Below are positions 11,502 through 24,161 of a DNA stretch of 64,000 nt, one piece after another (the first letter of the stretch is position 1; every line of letters begins with the position of its first letter). Source of the DNA: Russula earlei. Lineage: Eukaryota > Basidiomycota > Agaricomycetes > Russulales > Russulaceae. Under the pieces are notes generated by a model. The model searched no databases. It saw only the letters and a list, made by a program, of their open reading frames with translations, and had not been told where the DNA came from. The stretch is from positions 125,001-189,000 of the forward strand of contig JAGFNK010000004.1 of NCBI GenBank assembly GCA_025769875.1, read 5' to 3'. The translations under genes and the position numbers were made by a program.

Positions 11502-14500
11502 ATGAACGTCACACGGCTGCAACAACCACCTCCAATACAGCCAGGTTCTGCAAGGCCTGCATCAGAGGCACAGGACTCCACCCCAGACGTGCGTCTCTTT
11601 ACATCCACCTTCATCTTTGTGCTCAAATCCCCGTCCATCCCAGTTTCTGTCCATAAGACTCGTCAATAAACGCGCACGCGCCAAGCTCTCCCCCGAACCA
11701 CTTGACCTTACCCCAATTCCAAACAAGGGTCAACTCTTTGTCGTCGCGGGCTCCCTCGGATGGTTTGTGGCCATAATCAGCACCGATACAGGACTTGGTA
11801 CGTACCGTACTATGCTCATGTTTACCCTTCTGAGTACCCTCCCTCAAGCTCTCGCTGCCTCTCCACTCGCGGACCTCCGCTCCCACTTGTCCTCTCTTGA
11901 CGTAAAGTCTGATAATGCCTTCGAACCGCAGCGCAAGATCCCCTTCTCTTCTGTCACTCCAAATTATCTTCTTTTTGCCCTCAATGACACTAGGCTCGTC
12001 GTCGGTCTTATACAGGGCCCAGTCATCGTGTTTGATGCTTCGGCCATCTGCTCACCGGGGGATAATCAAGTCGCTCCATTACATACGTTCCTGCCAACCA
12101 CGCCAGCTCCGACAGCCGTCCGCCAAATGTACGCAAATCCAGGTGATATTCCTGAGCTTGTTGCCCTTTTACGGGAACCAGATGGCAGTCCTGATAGCCA
12201 ACTGGTCCAAGTCATAAATGTCTCAACCATGCAGTCTATCGCCGGGTGGAGCAGTGGAGGGTCACCGGAGACCTTTCCGACAAGCAGTAAGGTTGACCCA
12301 CTTCTCTTAACAATGTCCTCGCTGAGTAACTTCATAATAGTTTCTTGGTCCCCCAGAGGAAAGCAGCTTGCCATTGCTCTTCAAAGCGGCGACATTGTCA
12401 CATTTTCTCCCAATGAGACCCACCAGGCCAAGTCCTTTGTCTCTCATCCTCCCTCCATGCAAGGCCAAAGCCTCATACACGCAACGTGGCTCTCTAATCC
12501 CGCGTTCTATGCCATCTTTGCCCCTCCTGGTCCGCTGGACCCCCAGGTCGACCAGAATCATATGGTCATTGTACACGACACAAAGCGTCCGGATACTTCC
12601 GCAGACATCGTTCTCCCAATCAACTTTTTCCCCAGCGGTATTCGCCTTCCGGGTGCATTCACGATTACGCTGAGGGGATGGGATCCCGCCAAAGTTCTCC
12701 TTTTAGTCGGAGACAGCACCACCTCTGATATTGGGCTTGTCTGCTGCACTGTCGACGACAAGTGGCAGAAGCTGTCGTTCGACGAAGGTGCACCTTCCAT
12801 GCCGCTTGATGCGGACCAGAACGAGACGACGATGATTGGATTCGAACTGGACCTTAAGAACACGACCCCATACGATGTCACTACATCAACTGGCGAAACT
12901 GTGTCCGTCCCACCTCCACCAGTTGTCTGGGCTTATGCAAGCGACGGGACAGTCACAGCGTGGTACGTCGTCAATACTCAGGGTACTCAATACCCTGGCA
13001 TGGGGCAGGCAACTGCCCTCTCGCCTCTATCTGCCCCTACCGTCCCTGTGTCAGCGACAAGTCCTTTTTCTCAAGCCGTCCAACCTGCTTTCGGACACAC
13101 ATCGTCGCCTGCGTTTGGTCAATCTGGTCAGCCCGGTCTCACGTTTAGCTCGGCTGCGCCTACTTTCGCCCAACCTGCATTTGGTCAGGCATCGACGCCT
13201 GGGTCTGCGTTTGGGCAACGTCCCACCTTCGGAAGTACTGGGTTTGGTCAGACGTCAGCTGCGCCGACATTCGGTCAAGCTCCTCCCTCGGGCCAAACTT
13301 CCTCTGGGGGAGCGTTCGCCTCGTTTGCCTCAGCGCCAGTTAAATGGGGTCAAGCAAACTTTGGATCGGGTCTGACCGGTTTCAGTGCCGCACCTCCCCC
13401 TCAGATCCAACCCACTGAATCGACCGAGTCGATGTCAACTGATACCAGCCAGGAATTGTCGTTTTTGGGGATGTCCCTTGGCGAGAGTATAGACGATACG
13501 CAGCGGAAAGCAGGACTGGGGACGACTGGTATGTTCGGCGTTCCTTCGTCAGCCGCACAGTCTCCACCCTCCCAAGCCTCTACGTCCACATTTGGCGGTG
13601 GCCCGTTCTCCCTCTCTCCAGGCGTTGGCGCATTCGCAAAATTCGCACCTTAAGCCGGTAGACGAGGCTGCCAACACGTCCGCAGTCGAGGCTCCCAACC
13701 CGTCATCGGCGTTTACCCAGACGGGATTTGCTGCCTCCCGCTTTTGGTCAATCCGCTTTCGCTCAGTCGACGGCTCTTGGGTTCAGTAAGTCAGGGCTTG
13801 GCACCCCCATGTCTACGACGCCCATTGTGACGCCCATCAGTGCCACGTCCCCCTCAACTTTTACCAGCGGTGGAGCATTCACCGCGTTACGCTTCGGGAG
13901 GACCTGCAACGCTGAGTGGCACCAAGCAGGCGGAAGCCAAACCAGGGGCCTCAGCCACGGGTGGGGGTGCAGGGTTCGGCGCGTTTGCTTCTGATGGTCC
14001 CTCTGTTTTTGGCCAGGTCGCGTCACACACATCCGTGCCTGCATGGAAGACTAGTGGGGACGCCACATTTGGTAGTGGCACTGGGTCAACTGTCTTTGGT
14101 GGGACATCCTCGTCCTCACCACTTGTGCAAGCTACTACCCCTGTAAAGACTCTTTCGACTTCAGCTGAACCTGCTGCAAGCACTACGCCTGCCTTCTCGC
14201 CTCCTGCAACCACCTCGGCTGAGAAGGCGGCCACGCCAGTTGCGACCGCACCGACATCAACGCCTTCCTTTGTTGCTGCTACTCCTTTACGAGAATCTCA
14301 ATCGCCACCGTCAACAGACTCCAACGCACCGACCCCTCCGCCGACTGCAGTCGCCTCTGCTCAGCCGGCTGCTCTGCCAGCAAGCACAACGCCTGCGGGC
14401 CCTCCTCCGGTCCCCAACGCGTTCATGGGCCTCAGAATGAGCTCTGGTTTTGGGCTGTCAAACTTCAATGCTAAAGACTCTCCGTTCGCAAACCCAAAGC

Positions 14501-17500
14501 CAGTTTCCCAGACTGTCAGCGCGTTTGGAGGGGGACAGTCATCGGCCCCAAAAGCTCCTGTGCCAGCAACTCCTGGTACCGTCTTCGGTCAGACCAGCGC
14601 CGTCGGCCCAGCTCCGAAGCCAGTCTCTGCATTTGGACAACCCGCGTTTGGTTCTCCATCTACGCCCACCTCTCGTGCCACCACTACGCCGAACAGCACG
14701 CAGATAGCATCAAGCAACGCTTTCAGCGCGTTCATTGGCACGCCAAGCGCCTTTGGGAAGGCTGGATCAGGGTCGTCATTCAATGATTTGCTGCGGAATG
14801 CTGCGTCGCCACCCGACGGCACCAAATCGAAGGAGATCCCGAAGACGCCTGACCGTGCTCCCGTGCCTACCACGATGGCGACACCCAAATCGGCGTTTGA
14901 CAAGTCACCGACCCCGCGACCTGCGACTATCCTTGCTTCGCATGACTCTGAAGAAGAAGGCGAAGGGGAGAAAGATAAAGGCGGAGAGCGTCAGAGCGTC
15001 TCCGCCGCGAGCTCGTTCAGCAATTTGTCCATGTCATCGTCGTTCGTTGACGTCCTACACGAAGATGACGAGGAAGAACAGGAAGAAGAACCAGCTGCCG
15101 CTTCCTCAGAAGGTGGCGATGGTGAGCTAGGAGAGCAACAGCTTGATGAGTTCCTCTCAAATACGGATTCGGAAGGAGAGACGGACGAAGAGGAGCCAGA
15201 GGCGGAGGAGCTGAAGGGCGAGGGTAAGGGAGACGACGGGGGTGAGGCAGAGGATGTGCAACCGCAGGAAGAGTCAGAAGATGAGGAAAACCAAGCGCCC
15301 TCACACGATGAAGCTGACCCCACATTGGTTCCTTTGCCACCGTCGCGCTCGCCTTCAGGTACTCCCGAGGCCGAAAAGCCGTTACTCAATGTACAGTCAA
15401 CACGTCTCCCTGAGCAAACGCCACCAGCGTCATTGACTCCCCGCGCGCGAACCACAACACCGCCAGGGTCGCCGGCGACTGCGCCATTGTCATTGCAGAC
15501 TCCACTTCAGCAGCCGACGCCCACAGCCCCATCGCTTTCGCCGTCCCCAGGTTTCCGCCGGTAGCCTCGGCAGACCCAGCACGCGTCCACTCCGCAGCTC
15601 GCCCCTCGCAAACACGCCAGTATCAGGTGGAGACGAGGAAGAAGTCAAAGGCGAAAAACCTTCGCTTAAACCACGACCGGCGTCGCCAAAAACACCGTTC
15701 GGGCAATGGGATGGCGCCTCCAAAGCGCCACCCTCTCCCCCGCCTGCGGAAATCATAGTAACGACGGAGCCTCCGGTTAAAGAGGAGCCCTTGGCTGACC
15801 AGCCCTTCAACGCGCCGTCCTCGTCTGCGGCAGCGAGACCAAAGACCCCGCCACTGCTCACAACGAAGGGGGTCCCCCTCGACAACACAGCTTCCGCTTC
15901 TGCTGCTACTGCGCAGGTTGTGACGCCCGCGCCAACGCTAGACTTGAACAGCTTCTCGCTTGGCGCTTTTCCGAAACCCATCACAAAGTCCACCACGGAG
16001 GATGCAACGAAGCAGCCCATTACCACGGCCGTTCCCAGCCCATTCGCGGGGATTAAGCTCGGCACATTCAGTCTCTTGCCAAAGCCTGAACCGGGTTCGG
16101 AGGCACCAGTCACTGATTCCAAGCTCACGGCTGGCCCTCTCTTTGGGACGAAACCCCCAGTTGTCTTAGGGACCACACCTAAGTTTCCATTCGCACCTGC
16201 GACTTCGTCACCCGCGGTTGGAGGATCACCTGGTGCTGCCACACCTGCTACGGGTGCGAGTAGCGTGCAGAGCACCACCCTGCGCACCCAGGTGGCACCC
16301 TCGCTTGTCACGCCATCTAAAGATTTACCCTCGCAAGATCCGATGCATCCAATGCAGGTCCAATTTTTGGAACTATATACCGAAGCCGAAAAAGAGGTGG
16401 CAGCTGTACGTCGACTCCCTCGTTCACTGGTGCTTTTGCCATTCATCGCTGTGCCTCCCCTTAGTTGATGGGCCTTACTCGTGATGCTCGCATCAGGCGA
16501 GAACGGATAGTCCGGCCTGCATCGTCTCCGCCGTCTGTCGAGGTCCTCGAAGGACTCGCAAAGTCTATTCGTGAAATTTTAGGAGATATCGAACAGAGCG
16601 AGCTCGCGCGGGGCGAGGACCATGCCATGATCAGGGAGCTTGAGATTGGCGTGCTTAAGGGTGCGTTGACCAGTGCGGAGAGAGGCGCGCATCGAAGGCT
16701 GATTCTCGCGTCACGCATCCGTTTAGCCAAAACGAGGAAAGAGGAGATTGTGCGCTTCGATAAGGCTCGGTCGGACGTGGAGTTTGGCAAGATGCTCAAG
16801 GCGCGAGTTCTCAGCCCGGAGCAAACTGAACTGCAGATACAGTTGCGGCGCGACATTCGGGTAAGTCCAGCAGGGGGGATGAGCGTCCTTGCGCTTGGTA
16901 TACTTGGGCCTCATGACACGTTGTAGTCTATCCAGGACCGGGTCACAAAACTGGAAGATCGTCTAGAAGCGTCCAAAAAGAAGCTCAACGAGTTCAAGAC
17001 GGGAAGGCCCTCTATCAGGTGAGCGTCCCTCTGACGCCCTCCTGATATCCCTGGCTTACACACGTTTCAGACCGCCATCGCTGGACACTATAAATCGCAC
17101 GTCCCGGAACATCAACATCGCGATTCGCCAGCAAAGCGGGGACATCTCTGCCCTCTCATCGCGCATCGCAAAGTTGAACATCGATGACGGCAGTCCTGCG
17201 AGCACGCCGGCACGCGCTCGCGAACGGGACCTTGTGCGACGCCCGTTTGACGTGACCCCACACGTTGCAAGCACGACCGCCGCGGCGCTGAATGCCGAAC
17301 AGGCCGCGCACCGTCTCAAGGAGGCGCTTCTGTCCGTGCGCAAAGAGCCGCTCCTCAACACGCAAGCAGCGGAAGCCAAGCCAGCCCCGCGGGCATTCGA
17401 CACGCCGCAGAAGCCTGGCGCGGAGCTCGGCTCGAGCGGAGGCAGCTGGAGCGGCGGAGAAGGAGGAGGGCTGTTCTCGACACCTTTCACGCTTCCACGG

Positions 17501-17719
17501 CTAAGCGCATCTGAGAGTTCGAGCTGGGGAACCTCGCCACTCGGGAGCGTTGGGAGACGCGGTGCTGCACAGGCACAGAAACACCACGCAAAATCGGTGG
17601 CGCTGAAGAGTACACCCGCAGCGGGATCCGCGTCAAAGCCTGCGTTCGACTGGGGTCCCCTCCCTGGGATAAAACCGATGACGACGCTTTCGTCGGATTT
17701 GAGGTCGAAGGTTACATAG
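11502..17719 (+). CDS. NUP159: FG-nucleoporin, Nup159/Nup214 type
   Basis: Cytoplasmic-face nuclear pore protein that docks the mRNA-export helicase Dbp5. Exon 1 (ATG 11502) encodes MNVTRLQQPPPIQPGSARP. Exon 2 carries FLSIRLVNKRARAKLSPEPL and then GQLFVVAGSLGWFVA, the start of the N-terminal beta-propeller, which continues through SWSPRGKQLAIALQSGDIVT to about 12970. From about 13080 FG repeats dominate (AFGQ, TFGQ, GFGQ, VFGG), then Ser/Pro/Thr-rich and Asp/Glu-rich spacers. From about 16340 a helical coiled-coil tail begins QVQFLELYTEAEKEVAA, which anchors the Nup82 complex in the family. Introns are clear in the 5' and 3' parts. Four single extra bases interrupt the frame, near 13652, 13735, 13890 and 15562; each restores on removing one base. 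Confidence 0.9.
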
Positions 17720-18036
17720 TCTCACTGGAGGACCGCATTTGCTTCGGATAGATTGTTTTTTTTTTTTTGTTGGGTACGAGAGCCACGGGTAGCACGACAA
17801 ATGTAACATCGTTCAAGTTCTACTCTTTCGTTTTCCTAGCTCGGTTCCTCCCCGTCTGAAAACTGACCTTCCTCCGGCGTGCCATTGACTTTTGAAGCGG
17901 ATGGGTGGTTCTCAGGCTGTCGTTCACATGGATCGTGGATGATTGCTTCAAGATGAGCGAGTGCGGCCTGTGCAAAAGACAAAAGACGTGCACGACAGGA
18001 AGACAAAACGGAGGGAGAGGGGGAAAAAAAAAGTGT
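17720..18036. other. Convergent 3' region, Nup159 / pICln
   Basis: 317 bp between two stop codons. It includes a T-run at about 17756-17769 just past the Nup159 stop and an A-run at about 18024-18032. No gene seen. Confidence 0.5.
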
Positions 18037-18886
18037 CTAGTAGGGCTGAAAGCGGTTATCGTTGGTAGGAGCACTGCGCACCCTGCCGACCTCGCTGAGC
18101 TCCTCACCCTCTTCACCGTTGAACGCTTCAAATGCGGTGGCATCCGCATCGACGTACGCGTCGTCTTCGTCCCCGTCTCCGTCCCCGTCCCCGTCGTCGG
18201 ACTCTTGTGGATCGGGGTGAAGAGAGGCGCAATACGAGAGCGCTTCGAAGATGGGCTCCACTGCGGCGACGACGATGAACGGCAAGTTCAGCTCGTTAGT
18301 CAAAAAGGCACGGAACGTCGCACAAAAAGAAAAAAAAAAGGGAGAGAAAGTAGAGGATGGGCCAGGGCCCGGGACGCACGAGAGGAGACGCCTTGGGGCG
18401 TCAAGCTGAGCTCGCGCATGCCCGGCGTGTCGTCGTCGTCGTCGTCGTCCAATGAGGCCGCGGGAGGCTCGTCGAGCTGGCAGTACAGAAAGGGGCCAGA
18501 GTCCCCGCGCGATGTCGCGTGGAGCGATATGGACGGGTACTCGATCTGAAACGCGCGACCGGTCGACGATTTGAACGCGAGGACGCTAAAAAAAAAAAAA
18601 AGGAGGGAATGGGCCACGTCGTGAGCGGGCGGCGTCGGATGGCGATAGATCCCAGAGCGGAGGAAAGTGACAGAGACCTGTCGATGATGTAGAGCGTTCC
18701 TCGTGCGCCGTCCTCGGGAGAGAAACCGTCGAGGGGAGGATCGAACGCGACGCGGACGTCGTCCACCTTTTGTCTGAGGACCGGAGGGATGTCGCTGAAG
18801 GAGGCGGGGGTGGCGCCGGTGAGGGACCTGTGTTCGTCTATGGAGACATGGTTGGGGATGGCGTCGATGAATGAGACTGCGGGCAT
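18037..18886 (-). CDS. pICln, methylosome/snRNP-assembly chaperone (Voldacs domain)
   Basis: Chaperone that presents Sm proteins for snRNP assembly and partners the PRMT5 methylosome. The product starts MPAVSFIDAIPNHVSI (ATG 18886-18884). It continues through the PH-like fold as GARGTLYIIDR, SVLAFKSSTGRAFQIEYPSI, SLHATSRGDSGPFLYCQLDE, MRELSLTPQGVSS and, after a long T-rich intron, LEPIFEALSYCASLHPDP. Acidic stretches (Asp runs between strands and a DGDGDGDEDD tail) are typical of the family. The splice from CTC|GTGCGT to GCAG|TG gives the family-typical LEPIFEALS. The stop is at 18039-18037. The gene is divergent from the four-pass membrane protein. Confidence 0.88.
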
Positions 18887-19485
18887 CTTTGGAGAGTTGA
18901 GGTCCTCCGGTTGGGTTGGGTTGGTCGTCGCTTTGCTCGCTTGCACATAAATCACGTGATGTTCGGGTGGAAACATATGTATGGCGAGTACAGTACTGTC
19001 GAACAACAGAGATGTTGAAATCTCGGGTTTATCAGGACAGAGGGGGGACAACGCTCGGTTTGAATAACTCTGGTTCCCGAGGGGCACTCAACACCGGACG
19101 GACGACGCAAGTCGACATTTTCGGCGGTACACGGCACTTACGTAAGTTTGGGCGAGGCTACTTGCCGCTGCGGCCAGGGTGGGTCCCATCACAGATTCTG
19201 ACTTGAACCACGACTCCCTTCAACGACTTGTTCAATCCGCTCTTCGCCACATCTCCTTTTCCCCCACGACCCCGTGTTGCGCAGCGTGGTCGTGGTCAAA
19301 GCACAGCATTACATCTATCTCCCGAGTTGCCCCCACAGCACAGCACCGCCTCCACTCCGAGGATAAACCTCGCTGCTGTACAACACCTTCACGCGCAGCA
19401 GCAACCACCCCGTCTTCCATACACCTCTACCTTTCCTTGGTTTCGCGATCGCAAGAACATTTCCTGATCCCCCCTTCCTTCCGTC
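18887..19485. promoter_or_regulatory. Divergent intergenic region, pICln / membrane protein
   Basis: 599 bp between opposed starts. The plus-strand-proximal half (about 19210-19480) is C/T-rich, compatible with a fungal 5' UTR. No TATA box or coding pattern is convincing. Confidence 0.4.
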
Positions 19486-20941
19486 ATGTCGTTCTTCGAC
19501 AAGATAAGAGATAAGCTGATCCCCGACGCATCCAATATGCCAATGTCGACGTCCGCGTCCGGAGGCATCGGAAATGGGCGTGGTGCATTGGGATTCGAAG
19601 ACGAAGTGAGCGTCCTTTTACCTTTTCGTTCACGGTGATCCATTTGCGCAACGCGAGCGAGCCCGTCGCCTTCGTCTATTTTGGCCACCCTCAACCCACT
19701 TTACGTAACGGTGTTCGTTCTCCTGAACGCCTGCCCATGGCCACCGCTTCAGACGGGCTCCTTCGTGTTCTTGATTCTCATCCCTCTCCTATGGGTTTTA
19801 TGGCTTTGGGTTCATACCTTGGCTGCATTTTCTCCGCGGCAGGCACTGACCGTTCTGGCTCTCAGATGATCGTTTCGAAACCGGCTATCATTTGCCACAC
19901 CTCTCAGGCCTTCTTCGGCTTCCTTGCTATGTGCTGCTTTGCTAGCGTCGCAAGCTTCCAGGCACGCTTCAAGATAGGTCCCTGTGCGTATTCTTCTCTT
20001 CCTTGCCACAGGACGCGTCGCTGACGCGCGACTCGACATCGCTAGCCGGGTTGTCGGGATTCGCCATCTTTATATCCCTCGCAGGGATGTTCCTAGCCCT
20101 CTTTTTACTCCTAGTCCCTTTGCTCAATGAAAAGTTCGACAAGCTGACGCGGGTGGCACGCGCGCTGAAGGAGGATCGCACAACGTTTGTGCTCGTCGGC
20201 ACGGGCACTGCCCTCACCTTCCTAATTGCGTAAGTCGTATCCAGCACCCCGAGCTGCCCAACGTTGAACTCTGTCAAGGTTTGTTTCAACGATTTCGGCT
20301 TGGACAGAGCCAGGCTGTAAGGATGCGAAGAGCGACCCGCATGCCAAGGCGCTTGGTGACAGCTTTACCAATGCATTGCCAGGCTGGTGTGCCACAAAGA
20401 AGGCAGGCGCCATCTTTTTCTGGCTGGCTCTAAGTGAGTTTATCCCCGTTAAGCGGACCATCCTCGCTTATAACCCTTGACCCAGTCTTCTGGTGTGCAT
20501 CATTCACCCTCACTTTCCTCGAGTGGCGCAGGAACAGGGCATCACGACCACGTGATCCACCCTTTCGAACTGCCCTCCGACGCCCATGATGAGGAAGGTG
20601 ACGGAGGGTCGACATATGGAGGAGTCCCATCTTACAAAGAAGAAGATGCCGACAATGAGACCCGTTCTCCCTTCTCCGACGCCTATCGCTATTCTGGCGC
20701 GTCGTCCACGGCGGCTGGCAATTCTGCAGCCTTTTCGTCCCCTGGAAGGTACAACATTCCATCTGCGCCACAACCACGTCCAAGCCTGGACGCGTACGGT
20801 GCATTCTCTGACCCCGCTCCCAGCGGGTTCGGTGCCCCCTCGAACGACGTAACGGGAGTGAGCCGGACGATGCAGTACGCGGATCCGTACGCAGCTGTCC
20901 GTGCTTCAGTCGCAAGAACATCCCCACCGGCCTACCAATGA
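19486..20941 (+). CDS. Four-pass membrane protein, MARVEL/Sur7-like topology
   Basis: Function not known; probably a plasma-membrane tetraspan protein. Exon 1 encodes MSFFDKIRDKLIPDASNMPM. After a long intron (about 19605-19865) come IICHTSQAFFGFLAMCCFAS (TM1), LSGFAIFISLAGMFLALFLL (TM2), TTFVLVGTGTALTFLIA and its continuation (TM3), then an extracellular-type loop with two cysteines (EPGCKDAKSD, PGWCATKKA), and AGAIFFWLALIFWCASF (TM4). A Ser/Pro-rich cytosolic tail with a YKEEDADNE segment ends TSPPAYQ. Two joins need one base removed: before the intron near 19981, where a CCC run precedes the donor, and near 20540, just after TM4. MARVEL or Sur7 membership is inferred from topology only. 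Confidence 0.65.
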
Positions 20942-21127
20942 CCCTAACTGTGTAGTTGTATTACCGTGACTGCGAATTTTACTATGGACTGGTCATATTA
21001 TTCGTTACACGACCCGAGACGACTATATTTATTCACCTCTGCCAATCGTAAAGGCTGCTGCTGCTTTGCTCTTGTTGAGCCTGTTTGTGGTTAAATTATG
21101 TAATCTCCTGTTCATTTTCCCCCTCCC

Positions 21128-23902
21128 ATGTCTCGAGATCAGCCAGGCTTGTTTTCAAGCGTTCTTGGCTATCTATCCCGCGAAGTACAAGATTTTGTGA
21201 CAAACGCAGCTGGTGGTAGTACAACTGGGGTGAGCGCCCTAGCCCAAACTCCCCAGATCCATCCTAACCTCTGCGTGGAAGGTTGTCGCGTCCTCCAGCT
21301 CGCCGTCCCGTGCAAAGCCGAAACGAGATGCTCAATCCTCCAGGAAAGGGCGTCTGAATTTGCACGAGCAAACTCAAGGCGAGGAAGAAGAATGGCCAGA
21401 GCGACCACATGCGTCTCGTAGATCGAACAGTAGCAGCCGAACCCAACGCAGAACATCGTCCTCTCCGACGCCCTCCCCCCCTCGCGGAGCACCGCAGCAT
21501 CTACACCGCCCTGTCTCCTCGCGCCGTCGAAAACGATCTCCGCGTGCGACATCCAACCCCCGCCACATATCACCGTCCCCATTGCTCGACGCCCGCGCCT
21601 TTCCCGAAGAACACGACGACGACGCAGGCGCGAAAAGTCTGCAGGAAGAAGACGAAGAGCCCACGCCACCCCCTCTTTCCCGCACCCTACGCCGCCACCC
21701 GTCCGTCACGATGCCCGGTTCCCTCTTCCCTCGCAGCCCATCCATGGTCCCCGAAGCGCCCGCCGCCGCCGCCGTGGCGCTGTCACGCCACGTGCACTTC
21801 CCCACTCAACCCACCCACCTTGACCACGGGTTTCCCTCTCCTGGACCGTCGAGCTCTCCGGAGCGCCCGAGGCCTCCTCTGCCCAGTTCGATTCCCCGCA
21901 GACCTCGCGCGGGGTCCGTCGGCGATGCATCCCGGCGGAGGGCGCAGGAGGACGACGCAAATGCGGGTGATGATGCCGTGCCGCCGGGGCCGTCGGGGAA
22001 GTGGAAGGGAAAGCAACGCGCCATGCCGGACGTTCTTCCGCAGAGCGAGGAGGGGTCCCCGCGGCCGATCGGCTCCGGGAGAGGTGAGGGATACGCGAGG
22101 CTTGAGCCTGCGAGTGCGGACACGTCTGGCGAGATTCGCGTGCGCGGGAAGGAGCGGGAGTTGTCCGCCGTGCGGGAGGAACGGAGAGCGCGTGAGTCGT
22201 GGTGGGAGACCGAGGTGGAGACGACGGTCATTCGGGAAGAGAAGGCAGAGTACGAGGATAAGATCAGGCGGTTGGAGGAAGAAGTCCAACGGCTCAGAGC
22301 AGAGGTGCGCATTAAACTGCCCGTTCCACGTTTTCTGTCCGTGCTGATAATTTCTTTTTGTTTGTTTTTTTCAAAAAGTTGGCGAAGCGGCCCACACGGA
22401 CAACGACATCCACAGAATACGAGTATTCGCATCTCATGCCCCCACCCCCTCCCCCACCGCCACCGCCACCACCAATACCCCTTGTCCTCCCACGGATCCC
22501 GACCACGCCCGCGACGGCGCATGTATCTTTCGCTGATGTCCGTGCGCACCTACGACATGCTGGTCAACCTGTGGAAGCCCCAATCAATTCGTCGTTCACA
22601 GTGGCGGCACGGGTCGGGCAGCCCACGATCGGTGTCCCCGCGGACAAAATGGCGGAATTCCTTCAAGAAATGAAAAGTGTGCGACTGAGGAAGGTGCTCA
22701 ACGCTCCCGCAGACATGGGTCGATCACCTCCTCGTGCGGCCTCTGCCGATAGTTCGTTCATTGGTGCGGGTATCCAGCGGCCGCCGCGCCCGCCCGAAGG
22801 CATGGTCACCTTGGGCGAGAAGCGGAAGAGAGAGGTGGACACCCTGGCGAAGGAGGGTGTGTTGTCCATCAGGCGTCGACTGATGGGTCCCCGCTCAGCA
22901 AACTCGTCCATCTACTCTACAAACACCAGCTTCTCCGAATCTCAACCCCAGTCTCAGTCTCAGTCTCAGAGCCAGGGCCAGAACCAATCAGAGGCGGGGC
23001 CTTCAAAACCGTCGCGCTCGAACATACCTGTACCCGTTCGAGCTTGGCCGTCGAGCTCTCTGGATGGAACAGACGTCACGCCTTCCCTCACGTCAGACGG
23101 CGACGCCGAGCAGGGACCAGATGAACCGTTACCCCCCACGCCTCCTCACGTCCCCACAGTTGACGTCGAGGCACCGGGGGAAGCACAAGAGGCGTTCCCA
23201 CCGCCGCCGGCGCCTCCTCCGTCCGGCCCTGAGAAGTTGGCGCCGCCGGTGCTCCTCCCTCCTACGCCTCCCCGGACACTTGGGATGTCAGCTCGGAGCG
23301 TATTTGAAAAACGTCCGCCGCGGTCTCCGCTCCCAGCACCCACCCCACGCAAGGCTCGGCCTCCATCGCGGCCCGCTGTGCGTCGTCGCATAGTGGACGA
23401 ATCCGATGATGACGAGGAGGATGACCCGTTGGCGAGCCCCGCGTTTGACTCGCCGCTCATGGCCGCTGCCGCTGCCCGAAAAGAGCGAAAGCCCGCTACG
23501 ATGACGGCGACGAGGGGACATGAACAGCAAGGACGCCGGCGGAGGAGCGTGTCGACGCGGCAGAGCTCTCATACGTCGAGCAAGGATAAGGCGGCGCGAA
23601 GACGGACGCTGGACGTGGAGCTTCGTAACTCGGACGGGGTCACCGATGAGGATCTCCGAACGCTCGACATCGAGCCACACGTGTTTTCCGCCATGGGCTC
23701 GGCCAACGGTAGGCACGGACGGAAAGGTTTCTTAGCTCACGGGGGAGGTGCTGGTGTGCCCATTTTTATGAGCGCTTCCGATGGCCCGGGAACGGATGAC
23801 GACGGGAGCGACGTGGAAATCATTGAGCGTCCGCCACCGGTTCCACCGCCACTGCCGAGAAGACATAGGGGACGTGCCGTCGTTGGCGCACGGAGGAGGT
23901 GA
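21128..23902 (+). CDS. Proline-rich protein with WH2-like motif and coiled coil
   Basis: I do not recognise an ortholog. Exon 1 starts MSRDQPGLFSSVLGYLSREV. After an intron (about 21230-21282) a long Ser/Arg/Pro-rich region leads to a charged helical segment (KAEYEDKIRRLEEEVQRLRA) predicted as coiled coil. After the next intron (about 22304-22379) comes a run of 12 prolines, then KMAEFLQEMKSVRLRKV. That fits the WH2 actin-binding pattern of an amphipathic helix followed by LRKV. Further on are a Ser/Gln repeat, polyproline blocks and a basic tail ending RRHRGRAVVGARRR. Polyproline beside a WH2-like motif suggests an actin role like verprolin, but that is inference. No frame breaks were seen. 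Confidence 0.6.
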
Positions 23903-24161
23903 ACATAACATCTGTACATGGATCTATGATGGTTCTGTTCTGTCGCGAACCTTGTTTTAAGTTCCTTTTCGTTCATCCTGTTGAAATGGTGTGTTGTCTC
24001 CAGGGCTTTGGTTTTTCATGTTGTCGCCTCACCGAGGTCGTGCGTGCTGCATTGGATTTCATCATCGGTCGGCTCCGCGTTTGTCGGTCGTCGGTCGGGT
24101 CGGATGTTTCGGTGGCAAATGCAACGGTTGAATGCTCGACCTTTCTCTTTTTTGTACCATC
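23903..24161. other. Intergenic region upstream of Nudix gene
   Basis: 259 bp containing the 3' flank of the proline-rich gene and the 5' flank of the Nudix gene. T-rich in the last 40 bases. No TATA box found. Confidence 0.4.

Noticed and set aside
15490..16446. 318-codon open frame antisense to Nup159
   Set aside because: Lies across the Ser/Pro/Thr-rich spacer of the nucleoporin; Gly/Ser/Val-rich with no motif, so a shadow.
11502..17719. Programmed +1 frameshifting as explanation of the nucleoporin frame breaks
   Set aside because: No shared slippery site at the breaks, several breaks within 250 bp, and similar breaks in unrelated genes. Insertion errors are simpler.
11502..17719. Nup159 as a pseudogene or several separate genes
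   Set aside because: The propeller, FG repeats and coiled coil are in the family order, coding bias continues across every break and introns splice in frame.
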